Source of the DNA: Liolophura sinensis
Lineage: Eukaryota; Mollusca; Polyplacophora; Chitonida; Chitonidae
DNA: 52,071 nt
Reading direction: 5' to 3'
Assembly: GCF_032854445.1 (NCBI RefSeq)
Contig: NC_088301.1
Span: forward strand, 47,675,116-47,727,186
This document shows positions 1-12,900 of the stretch, one piece after another. The position numbers were made by a program, and so were the translations under genes. A model generated the notes under the pieces. The model ran no database searches, had not been told where the DNA came from, and worked only from the letters and a program-made list of their open reading frames with translations. Position 1 is the stretch's first letter. Every line of letters starts with the position of its first letter.

Positions 1-884
1 ATTGTATACTGCAATACTGCCACTCTGTGGCATTCAGTTTGTTAACTGACGAGATCTGCATGGTTCCATCTCTGTGTCTCACTTGATATGATCTGTTGTT
101 TAACCCCTTATGATAAAATTTAATTCACTTACATGATGTCACTCAGTTTAATGGTTGGAAAAAAACAAAATACTTGGAGTAAACTGCTGATCTTTGGTGA
201 TGTGCAGGCGAACTTTGTTGGTGGAAGACAAGTGGTCTTGAATGAATGGACTGAGCTGTCACAACAGTGAAGCTGACCGTTTTTTGTCACCAAGGCCTCA
301 CGGACTATGTGCTACATGTCTAAAAACTTTCAACCTTTCAGTATAACTTCAAGACTACCTTCCTTCCCCCCACAATCCAAACAGGTAAGTAATGTTAACC
401 CCCTATTTCAATGGTCTGTCAACTTAATGGATCTACTGTTAAAGCAAGACCACCACCAATTTAGCTTTGGTCAAATTAGTGCTGCTGTTCTGTCTTATCT
501 GATAGATTTATGGGATCATTAAACCCTTGAGCCAGCATGTTGTTGACAGCGGTAAATTTATTGCTATGCCCTTCAGAAAAGACAAGCAGCCATTCTCAGG
601 TGAACACCATGCCCATTTTGTATGTTGCCATGGATACCCACAATTATCACATAAATACCTCCGAAAATCAATGGAAATGTAAAGCTATGGCAATCAAAAT
701 GTTTCATGTTTTTTTTACTTCTTTCTGAAACTGTAGACACTAATTGATAGGTCTCCATTGTGTAAAGTTGAATTTAAGAAGACTGTTGATCTGATTTAAG
801 TCATGCTAACATGACAAGTACATTCATCATAAATCATGTAACCTATAAGATATTAATTCATACTTAATGCCACTGCTGATTTAC
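1..884 (-). other. PRKAR2 intron 12 (partial, runs off the left edge)
   Basis: I searched this stretch for the missing C-terminal exon of RII in all frames and found nothing convincing. It is AT-rich with no repeat that I recognise. The intron is therefore longer than 884 bp. Confidence 0.7.
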
Positions 885-953
885 CTGCTAACTTTGTTGG
901 TCCTACAGCATATGCAGAGGCTGCCCTTGGTTTATGCGTGACCAATGCCAATT
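885..953 (-). CDS. PRKAR2: PRKAR2 exon 12: phosphate-binding cassette B (last exon in the window)
   Basis: The 69-bp exon encodes residues 324-346, from [13 protein letters not shown] to AVGPTKLA, plus one base. The acceptor is TCCCCAG and the donor is AGCAG|GTAAAT. Glu324 and Arg333 are the cAMP-contacting residues of domain B. A good donor and the absence of a nearby stop show that coding continues; the expected FERLLGPC-type C-terminal segment was not found between here and position 1. Confidence 0.94.
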
Positions 954-3900
954 CTGGGGAAAATGATAAAACAGTGAGTAATCAACCATGATTGCACAAT
1001 ATTTGACAACTGTTTTTAATACATACATATACATGAGTATTTATGACATTAACTGAAGTACTTCAATGCCAAAGTATATTCTTTCCATACTATTCTAGGT
1101 TAATTCATTTATTTGATCGGTGTTTTATTCCTTATTGAAGAATATTTCACTTACATGGCCAGCATTATGTTGAGAGGAAACCTGGCAGAGCTCGGGGGGA
1201 AGCCCAAGAACATCTGCAGTTTGCTTCAAGACCTTCACAGGTAGGGTCGGAGAAGAGGTCAGCAAGGCATCTTTATGCTTGGTTCACTACCTATTTTGTT
1301 TCCTTTGTCACCAACGAACCATTATTTCCTTTGGTGCATACAATTACCAACATACAATTCCCACAGTGAATGAAAAACACAAAGAAGTATGATTCTAATT
1401 TCCATATCTTTGTCTCAAAAAATTAACTGCATGCAGCATCTTGAGTACAATATGATAAAAAGATTTGATTCCAAACGAGCATTCCTTTGGCATCTTACCT
1501 CCAAAATAAGTGCCTTTGCCACATCGTTTGACTTCTACTTCATTTCCTGGATCACTCTGGAAAAAGAAAAAGGAAAAATAAAAAGACATAAATAACACCT
1601 TACCGACTCAGAACCAGAGAAAATGAGAACACAATTTTTCAGCAATGACTGGCTAATGGCTTGGACACAATCAAAAGAGAAATACGGAACAAAAAGCAAA
1701 ATTTTTCACAAAGACAAGAGTATCATCACATGCACTGATCCATTCAGCAGTAAATAAAACTTTAGTTAATGGGCAGTCCCTTTCATGAGACCATGTCAGC
1801 AGAGCTCAAGATTACTGAAAAAAGTGGAGACTTAACAAATAAGTCTGGAGACAATCAGTTAAAGCTTTCTTGAGTTATTGCATGGATTAGGTTTTGCTAT
1901 GAAATTCAGCTGTTTATGGCTGTCATCTTGGATTATTCTTACAGAAAGAGTACATTTATCACGCATTATATAACCATTATCATCAACAACACACTGCAAT
2001 GAATTCATATGGATGTCATTGGCTTGCATATCAAATTTCCGAGAAATATTACGGTAAGTTTGGGATATTTTTTTTCTTGCTATGTTAACATTTCGCCTAG
2101 GTCACTGGTCAGGTTGATGAAAAATACACACCTTTATGATAAGAGGATATGATGGGAAAACAAATAAGTCAGACACATCTATTGTGAACACATTTGATAA
2201 AAAGTATATTAAATTCCTGTATCTAATCAGTAATAAATACAATTGTATACTTTAGTGCTAGAGCTGAATTTTCTAGATCAATGACTACGACAAAATGCAT
2301 CATGTGTTGGCATACGTGTATATCCTGGAAATTTTCCTTTGGCTTAATATGGAACTTTGCACGTATGTTAGCCTGATTCTCATCAGCATCCGAAAAATAC
2401 AGTGTATGTATAAATCCCCACTGCCTTGATTTCATTGAACCCTTCCTGAACTGGCAGTATAAGGATATTAATGTCTAACATGTGGCTAGATCTGTATTCT
2501 GAAGTTAACCAAGATGAATCAGGTCTTAAGACTTGCTAAGCTTCACTTTAAAGGTGGATGTCATATCAGGCTGTCATTGTACTGTGCAGCTTATTGATTT
2601 TACGTGACAATAGGAAAGCTTAGTGGAGAGACGGCCATTAAATGACCGGGGCTTCTGGCTGCTGAAGGTGTCCGAAGCACTGACATCAGAGATGAATACT
2701 GACAAGACCACAGCTGGTGATCCCAAGTTGAGACAAGCACACAGGCACTCACAATAAATGGACAATTGATTGCACATTCTTTTTTTCAATCTAGTTCATC
2801 AATCTTTCGATACTTAAATATAATACAGCCGAGGCCACTTCTACAACCCCGTCCCCTGTCACACACAGATTTTTTTATCTGCCAGAACATGTCCTTGAAC
2901 AAAGGTCAGAAGGTATTGTGCACAAAAGAAGGAACCACCTTGAAAACCTATGACATATAGCCACAAAATCAAAGATTAAACTCAGAGGAAACTTAAGGCA
3001 TCAGTTAACAAGTTAACTCACAAGTTGTTTGCAAGTAAATATAGTGCATGGATGTGAAGCATGACTTGCTTTAGATTAAACTGCTGAGTGATCACAAATG
3101 CTTGACTTTCTAGGTCGTATTTTCAGTTTATAGGTATCTGTAAATAATCTGTGTCTTCTTGTAACAAGGTGAGACCATGTATCTTAAGTGTTGCTGTCAC
3201 TAAAGAATACTCCATACATGACACCCAATCATATTACTGAAACCTGGCAAACCAGTCCTGTTTACTGGCTCCAAGTATCAAGGCAGAAATGAAGTGAACA
3301 ACAGAGAAAATAATGTACATCTTCAATCTTTTCAACCAATAAAGCATGGTTTTCAATGAAATTTGTGTATACAATTTTTATGAAAATGACATCAAAAACG
3401 ATTTGCTTGTATCATGAAAGATGCAAGCTTCATACATTTAAATCTGTGCAAATTATTTCTCTACATCCCATATTTCTCTCAGAATGTTTCAAAATATTAG
3501 TTGCAGAGGCGTTAGAACAGGTTGAAGAATTAGTAGCTTTGTCCCAAAATAAATTCAGGTGGTAAAGGCTCTTGATCTGTGGCACTAGTAAAACAATCTT
3601 AACACGATCAGTGGAGTTGTATATAAATCTGTTGAATCCACAATGTACGTTTACTTAGATATTTGCAAATATTTATACTAAATCTGTGATTTATTCCACC
3701 AGTACATAATAGAATGTCCATACCACAATTTTAATTACATTCCTTGTTTCCCTACTTAAGATCGTTCAAATCTGCTGACTTCCTAACATTTCCTTCCATG
3801 CATGTTGTATGTTGTGTGAAGAAAATATGACAATGATTACGCGAGTAGTTTGGAGAAAAATTGGACCTTACCAAGGTCAACAGGCCAAATGAACTGATGA

Positions 3901-6900
3901 ATGAGAAAGATGCTACATGTATGCGTCCTCCACCGACTACATGGGCAAGGGGATACACTGTAATGACAACACTCAACTATGATGTGTTTCCACTATCTCA
4001 AAACTGTGTGAAAGTCTCTTGCAATGAGCAATTTGTGATTAATGACCAATCAGGCGAAATGTTTCCTGAGTGTTTTTCAATGTGTACAAAATTATTCTTA
4101 AAGAAATTTTAAAAAGATGTCATCAAGCACAAGGACATAGGCAATTTCCTATGATCGTCTTATCTGGCCGTCTGTAATTTCAGTTACCTGCTTGATGGAA
4201 ATTTTTTTGTCCTGAAATACCAAATAGTTCCCCATCCAATTTTATTCACATGCCACCCCTCTCTCCCTCAACTCTCCTATAAAAACAGAGTAATAATTCA
4301 TCTGTGTAGAGGAAAGTATACTAACCACAGCAAGCCCTCTAAAATGGTTCAAACAGACATAATAACCATGATAACTGTAATGTATCTGGGTGACATACCT
4401 TACTCTGTACAGTTATCCTAACCTCACCATCTTCAACAAAGTACATGCAGTCAGCTTCGTCTCCCTGGGACAGAAAGAAAAAACAGATCATCAAGATTAG
4501 CATATTTGCACATTCAGGTTAAACACATTTCTCTTGGCACCAATTACCAGCATTGCAACTTGTATGTATGAGAAAAAAATGTATGTGGTAACATGGGTAA
4601 GATATTCACTGGTCAAAATATATTCAGCAGACGTATCAGGTCCATTACCTGATCATGATATGGCATTGAGCCTGTGTACAAGTACTTCTATATCGAACTC
4701 AATATGTGAAGAATTAAGAATAGCATTTAATACATATTCATTATGTTCCAGCCCAAGATCCAAGTAAAGAATATATCAACATCCCAAAAATATATCTTTG
4801 TGTACATGAATACATTTCACTTTTACTTTCAAGGCAATAGCTGTGACACATTATGGATGGATCCAACAAATTCGATGTCCCACCACCCCTCCCCATGACT
4901 ATGTCAATTTTCATTCCATTCCTGGTAAAAGTAATTGACGCCACAGAAATATTGAACATTTGTAATGAATGTACGTGACATCTGGTTGACATAATTGCAA
5001 CAATAATTGCTAATGATCATTCCATTGCATGTTCTTGAGTGACAGTTCAGAAAGGTCTATTCGCATATGTTGTCAAGAGTAAAGTTTAATGGCAAAAGAT
5101 AGACATGCCTGCATATCCATGTAAAATAAAATAAATAAAATAAAATACAAAACGATGGCCCAACAAATGAACCTCCTAAATGAAGTTTGGGCTTCACTAG
5201 CTCGGGTGCCTAACAAGCTACCATCCTTATCATGTAAAATAATTTTTCAGTGAAACTGTTCTTGTAAGGCTTTAATTTACAATTTTCTTATTTATGTGAG
5301 TGACAATTTCCATATATATGTAAAGAAACATTTTCTCTAGCATGATAAAATCCTCATTAAAACCAACTGAACATTAGATTGTGTTGCATGGGTGTACAAA
5401 CTTTTACCTAAGTAGGACATTATCAGCAAAATGATAGACACGAAATGATGAGCTGGGTTCAAACATAAACCCTTAGATGTGGGAGGCCAATAACTCCAAC
5501 CATCACAATACAACATATTAAGTCAGCAATCAACACACAATGAGGGCTACCCTAAATTCTCAACAAATTCGACCACTTACATAGTACATGTTTTGACATA
5601 TCAGAGCACTGTTCTGTTATTTGGGCAGGTCATTTTAGGATTTCTGTAAATATTTCGAGTGCCTATCCTTCACCTTTTGATCTTCATAATGTTATCAAAT
5701 GTCTTCAGTTTTCATTTCAAGTTATACTTTACCAGTCAAATTTGTGGAGGATTTAGAGTGAACAAATTAATCCCGATTCAACAGATGGGGAGAAAAATGC
5801 AGCAATGTATTCTGCAGCACAGTCTTGGCAGGATGTGGTGCAGAATTATAGTCGCAGGTACAATAAACAGCAGTTTACAGATAGGGGAGCTGCATACCAC
5901 CTGAGTTACAAGTGAACAAACAAAGTACCACATGTGGCAATAACACTACTCCTACGTGATGGCCAACTGATACACACTCTTCAGTGACGATTTTCACTGT
6001 ATATGATAATAGCATCCGAGCAGACAGCATTCTCTTCCTAAAGAATGATTTATTCCACACACAAAATGTGAACACTTTTCTTTTTTCATACTGAAAGGAT
6101 ATAACAACAGGTGACTAGTAATAACATCCTGGTTTACAATTTGGGGATAAACTCTGGCTTGATGGCCAAACCACATGGCCCAGTGTATCTTGAATTGCCT
6201 GAGGTAAAAGTGCAAGGTAGTTACAAGAGATAATTGCCCTGTGTCTGCTGTATACAGTCTTGCTTATAAATAGTTACTGCCTTGTATGTACATGAATGTC
6301 CTTGGAGAGTTCATATTATTCAGAGGGAAATTTACCTGTCGTAAAATACACTCTCCCGCTTCGCATGTTTTGGAGACCAGGGCATCTGCTACATTCATCC
6401 TCTCATATGGCTGTAAAAAAACACCAGTCCAGTGAATAACATGTACCATGCAGCTAAAACAATGTACATGTACAGACTTGACCATGATTGAACTCCAACC
6501 TCATGTTGCAGCAGTTTGGGCTCTCTCTCTTTGTATCAACCCATGTCCAGCCCCCTTGTACAGAGTTTTATATTAAACTAAGACCTAAGAAGACACCTGG
6601 GCACTGTTGTTCAAAAGTGCATTAGCTCATACTGGTATTAAGTCGTATTTAATTTTAAAAAATCAGTGGCCAATGCAGTTGGTCAAAGTCCAAGTATAAC
6701 TGTGGCATGGCAACAGATTTAGTTCGTTTAATATACTGTTACAATCTTGCTGGCAGTAAGTACAAAACTGAAGGCTTGGCTTAAAGTTTAATCTAGTGTG
6801 AGGCCTTAAAACAGTTTTCAGGATACGTGTAACTCTGCTAGCTCTAATAAAATTGCCCCATGAACAAGACATGAAATATTGGATGTGTTCAGAATATAAC

Positions 6901-9900
6901 ATGTAACACACACGTTTGGTACACAATAGTTTATCAGGAAAATAAAATGAGTTAAAGAGGGTATCAAAATTCCTTCCAAGAGTTCAAAGGACAGGTATAC
7001 TAACTTATACTTCACATATATGTTGTACTTTTACCAACATGAGGGAATGTTCAGAGCTGATTCCATGTGCCAATAAGTGAAATTTAGTCATCAAATACTA
7101 TCCTGGAGAATTTAGCGGACAGAATTTAGGACTGAAGACTAATGTTTCTTTACAGCAAGAACTCATACAATAATTCCACCTGACTGTACAGTTCTTCACA
7201 GGTGACTAATTACTTAGGTCAAAATCCCACTGATTGAGCTACACCACCCTTTGATGCCCGATCCATGACCAACCCTCCCTGGTATTTCATTTTCTTTTTC
7301 ATGAATAATTTCATGTCTCCATGTTTTCAATATCAGTCTTAAATCAGTAACATACAACAGTACATACACTAATTACCATGTAAAGATGACACATACCAAG
7401 GAAAAGATACTTACATCTAGTGTCTTTAACATAGGGACACATTCTAGTAAATTTTCATACATTTTTCGCTTCATAAAAGCATTTTTGAGCACAATTCGTC
7501 TAAAGGTGATCCTATCCTGAAAGAACAGAATAAGCCAAAAACAATACAGATAATAAAAACATGAAAAGCATACATTTAACATTCAGTAGAGATACATGTC
7601 TCTGATAATTGTTTTTTTATATATTGATGATTTCTAAATGTTATACATCTAGAAAAGGTATGCTTCAAATATTAACATAACATGCTTGTCTAACCAGCTC
7701 CTCCAACAACAAACTCCACAGAAATTTAAAATTAAACTTAATGTTGTTGCACCAAAATTTTATTTTTGTTTTGTAACATTGCACTGAATATAATTTTCCA
7801 CACTTAGACATGCACTCTTCCATATAAATTTAACAGAGTTGCCAACAAGAAAATGGACCGTGATGAACGACCGACGCATAACATTAAATAAGTATAAACA
7901 TCATGCTGCTAGCAAAATTTCCCCATCAAATATTACTTCAAAATACATGCAGTTGTGTCATGAAGCCTGATAAATTGATCGATTAAACATTAATGTAGAG
8001 GTTTCCTGAACAGAGTTTGAAAAGAAATTCTTTCCTCGTTTCCAAGCACTACAAGAGATAAAAACTTCACTCTTTTCATATTCGTTTGTATTACATGTGA
8101 TTTTTCTCCATTTATCCATTAAGCTTAAATTTAAATCACTCCACAATGTTTAACAAAGTACACAAAATTATTTCAGTACATCAGCCCTTGCTTAATGTTC
8201 TCAAATCATTAAATTTCTGTGAGGATAGAAGTATTAGAAGAAAAGGCAAAAACACAAGTCATACTATAATTTTTTTTACTTTTGAAATTCTGTTATCTTT
8301 TTATCAATGCAATTATCTGAAGTGTTTTATACTCATACAAACTATGTCTGGCAAGTGTAACATCATACTTTTTGTTTTCTGATAACCTCAGTTTTAATAT
8401 TATGGTGTGGTGAGCATAAGATAAAAATTCAAAATAGAAGGGGAATGCAAACAGGATAGAAAGGGAGAATGCATGAAACCTAAACGGCCATTACTTCTTT
8501 GTAGTTTAACGTTTACTTGGGCTAACAGACATTTCCTCACTGATTTACGAATGTATCAGAGGATGTAATAGAATCAGAGGAACAACCCCAAAGCCTTTTT
8601 ATCATCACTAGGGAATTACAGGGTGACAATACATTAGCCAACTGATGCCTAACTCAGCTGCATGTACTTGGCTATTTTTGGAAGCATGTCTTCAGGAGAA
8701 TGCTAACACATGGCTTACAATAGGTGAACCTGAGACGGGGAAATGTCTTGCTAAAGACAGAAGAGCTTATTCTATTCATCCTCATGATACCATTAATCAG
8801 AATCAAGTTTTTAAAATTCAATATAATGGTGGTGTTGAGCAATTTAACACAATTTTATATTATTACTTCCTTGTTTTAAATAGGTAAGCATTTCTGTAAA
8901 AACAGATAAGCATGTAAAATAAATACTGTTCATTTCAATCATCTCCCTTCATCTGCTTTTAAAAACCATTTGACAATGCTATATACTCTCATTAAAACTG
9001 TTTGACAAGACTATACAGTTTATTTGGTATGAAATGTTTGATCAATACAATGATGGCCATCACATATATGCCAAATGGCACAGATACATGCACACTACTG
9101 ACCAGAGCCCATAGACTGCCTTCTGTTGTAGCGACAATGGTGGCTGCACGCGGCATGTTGTACATAAGGGCAAGCTCTCCAAAGAAGCCTGTGTTATCGT
9201 AGTGACCAACATTCTGGGGTTTTCCATCTATTTCCACAAATATATCATACAGGCCACTGAAAAGAAAACAAGCAAATTTCAGCATTTTATTACATAAACT
9301 CTTGTGTATTGGCATTTTCAGATAAAAACCATCACTATTTCTTTGAGGCAGCTCAAGCTACGTTCTCTTTTTTTCCATGCACAATTAGGACATGCTAAGA
9401 ACCCACCTGCTGTGAATGCAAATAAGCACATATTTTTCTAGATGCATCAATTTTCATGAATAACAGATCCATTTATCAGCAAAATTAAGGGTCTAAAGGT
9501 AAGACGATGTTAGAAACATTTTAGACTTCCATTTCAAATGCTGGGGTAGAAAAATTTAAGTTGTTTTATTTTATTTTACACTTCATTATTAATTTCTCCC
9601 ACCCTTAGAAATGATGAATTGCATCTTTTCCAGACATAATCTTAGGAGTCATCTGCTCCAAAATCCAATTAAGCAGAGCTCTGAACAATATATTTTATAC
9701 TGACAAATACAATCCAATTATCCAGCTAATGAACAATTTAACGAAAAAAGGATGACACTGTAAACCACCAATGTTTAAGAAATTTGCACTGAAACCACAT
9801 ATCTTTGCAGTGATCAAAATTTCGGTTTTCTCATGAGATGGAGCAAACCTTTTTTCCTTTCATTTCGTAGTTACTCAAGATTTCTTGTTTGTCTGCTGGT

Positions 9901-12900
9901 TATAGTGCTACTTCAGTCTTAAGAAAAGCCATGCGGCAATATTAAAACGATATGAAGGATACCCTGGGGAATAGGGCTACAGAGCTAACACCACGGTTCA
10001 AAAAGATTTATGACGAATAACACTATTTATCTTGTATAAGTGAAGAGTCCTCAAAAACAAAATCTTTGCCATTTATCATAAAATTTTCCTGATGTGACGT
10101 GATAATGTTCCTTATGTGGCGATAAGTCAAGTATACATGCCGCTGAGTATGGCAGTTATGTTGGAATGACGTCATGGCGTTTGAAAGTGGGACGTCATTT
10201 GTTGCTACATGTCAGGGACGGATGATGCCAAGTGTTCTTGCATGAAGTCACACCAGGGAAAATTGGAAACAACAGAAAACTTTTGTTTCTGTACTATCCT
10301 CCAAAACTACTGATAACAGTTTTAATACGTTGCTATTTTTTTTACCAATTCAGGACATCATTTAACCCTTCTTTTAAGACATTCAGGTTTTCACACTGTA
10401 GTAGCTCTTTAATGGTAAACATTACAGAACAACAGTAAACATTACAGAACCTCAACCAAAACTGTATCGGTTCATTATTTTCTCGAATTGTCACAAAAAT
10501 AAATACATCTATCCCGACTAATGTTCACATTTGCCTTTTTTTGACTAGGCCTTATTATTGACTGAACAGTTCAAAGACCAAATAACAAAAACAACAGCAC
10601 CCTGCACATTCTTTCCTGTGTAAGCACCAAAAAATAGAAAGGACTGCACCATTATTTTTTGACAGACTGCATCATCTCTCCAATGAATTTGAGACTTCTA
10701 ATTGCAAAACGCTGTACAGGGCTTTACCTCATCATTTGGCTTATTAATACCATTGGTTAAGGGAAGATAAGAGTTGGGTGAATGCTGTTTGGTAAATCAT
10801 TTAAACGATCATATTTATTATGTAGGCATGTTAAACCTGGTAACATTGCTATTATTTAACCACTCTGCTCTCTCATCTCACTGTTATTTTAAGTGGAAAA
10901 CATTACATGAAGTCTGTTATCTTTATAATTTTGTCCATGACTAACTTGCTCAATTTTCCTGATTCTGAGGGCTCTATTGATTTTTGAAAATGTTTTGAGG
11001 TTTCTTTGGAATATGGGATAATATTCTGCTGGGAAATTTCAACACCAAATATAGTATTTTGTGACATTTATATAAGTATATATACATGTACATGTAATAA
11101 CCCCCCTGTACATGTAATGCACATCCACATGTAAACTGAATTTGACAAAAAAACATCTTTCCATTGGTCCCAAAACTATCAACCCACCTTCTAAACGAGT
11201 CTCAAAATACATTTCTATGATCAACAGAACTCTCAGAAACAAGTAAAATTTGTAACTTAGTCAGGGGCAAAATTTAAGGCCACTCACCATATTTAAAATT
11301 AAAAACTTTTACGTGGGCTATGTCCACTTTAATTGCCACATTAGGATTTTCTAGTTAATGCACTAACAGTTTCCTCATCCCAAATTTTGACCATGACTAT
11401 AATATTACACTCTTGTGTAGTAGGGTTATAATCAGAGCATCCATTTGCTAAAAGTATGATCACATTTCACTATACATAATTTCCCTAATTCCTCAACCTT
11501 TCACTGCAATTTATACACATTTTAAAGTTGATTTTGGAGACAAAACTACATTGAATGGATTGGTCAACAAAATGCATAATATTATCAGTTTAGACAGAAT
11601 AATGCCTTCAGAATGGGCTTGAATAAACACCTTACAAACGTGCAAAAAGGTTGAAGAATTACTGTTCATGGAAACAATGCATATAATATGTATGCACACT
11701 TCCCGTCCTGAAAAAATTGCACATAGTATACACAATTACTTTGAACATTCAACTCGAAAAAAATATTTATTGCATGCATTGTGATCTAAAATAGTGTCCA
11801 CGTTCTCAAAATAGCTGTTGGGTTACACAAGGTTATTAAAGCCAGGATATGCCAATCATATCCACATGTTTATTGTCAACCACATCACATTCTTTGCATT
11901 AGCTTTGCCTATCCTGCCCCGAGACACAAATTTATGAAGAAGCTTATAACGTTCAGTCTCCTCGTCTAATGGAAGCCATAGCAGAGGGAGAAATTTCAGC
12001 TAAATCCTTTCGTCTGGAGAAAATCATGTACTCTATGACTTCAAACCCTACTATTTATTATACCGAAATAAAGTGGTTTAAATACATTTGCAACTCCTCT
12101 GGCTTTTGACATGTCTAATATCTCCAACAATACATGATGGTGAAAAAAGAAGACAGATACATGTACTTTTGGAAATGCAAGAGCATGTACACTGTGTATA
12201 CATGTATGTATAAATGCATGTATCATTTGAAAAAATTTTCCAAACAGTTTAGAGCAAGGCAATTACTTCCACATTTCATTCACAATACAATTTTCGAAAT
12301 GCCTCACCACTCACCTCCAAAAGTACATGTAACCCTGTAATCACCCCAGGAGCGATTTATGATTACAATATCCGGTATTACAATCATAATTATCTCACCT
12401 GTCTATAACATAAAAATTGTCCCCATCATCCCCTTGGTCTATCACGTGTTCTTCAGGCTTTACCTGGGAGGGGGGAAAAAAGACGAGAAATAAGTGTCAA
12501 CATACAAGGTTCTATGACGACTGCTCAAAGTTTTATTCTACAAAATGGCCAGTCAGTCAGTCAGTCAGTCAGTCAGTACAGGCCTAAACAATACATGTCC
12601 TGCAGACAAATGATACATGGCACTTCAGAGCTCTGCTTTCTTCAGAGGTCACAGTCCTGTACTTTTGTTTTTAAGAACAGTGAGATGATTTGCTCTCGCA
12701 GCCATGTTGGATTCTAACAACACAATGCCATGATCCAGTGGTAACAATGAAAGGCATACTCTGGAAAAGACAATGAAATTCTCTGTTATAATCCAACATG
12801 GTCCCTGAGTGCAAGACATCTATATGTTCATTTCAAGTGAGGCTTGTACTATATGTTTTGTTCTGCAGGCCTCTTGACATATGTTTTGGTCCTGGCCTCC

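Larger units (their letters stand above)
9257..12398 (-). other. PRKAR2 intron between exons 6 and 7
   Basis: This 3.1-kb intron contains two CRE-type sites at 10167-10198 and MITE copy A at 11483-11664. The rest is AT-rich and unremarkable. Confidence 0.75.

Noticed and set aside
1-840. Search for the last PRKAR2 exon (FERLLGPC-like) on the minus strand
   Set aside because: No match in any frame; the plus-strand frames at 307-728 are unrelated.
1158-1233. Plus-strand peptide-like stretch around [14 protein letters not shown]
   Set aside because: It is the translated core of a SINE that recurs in the window, not a coding exon.
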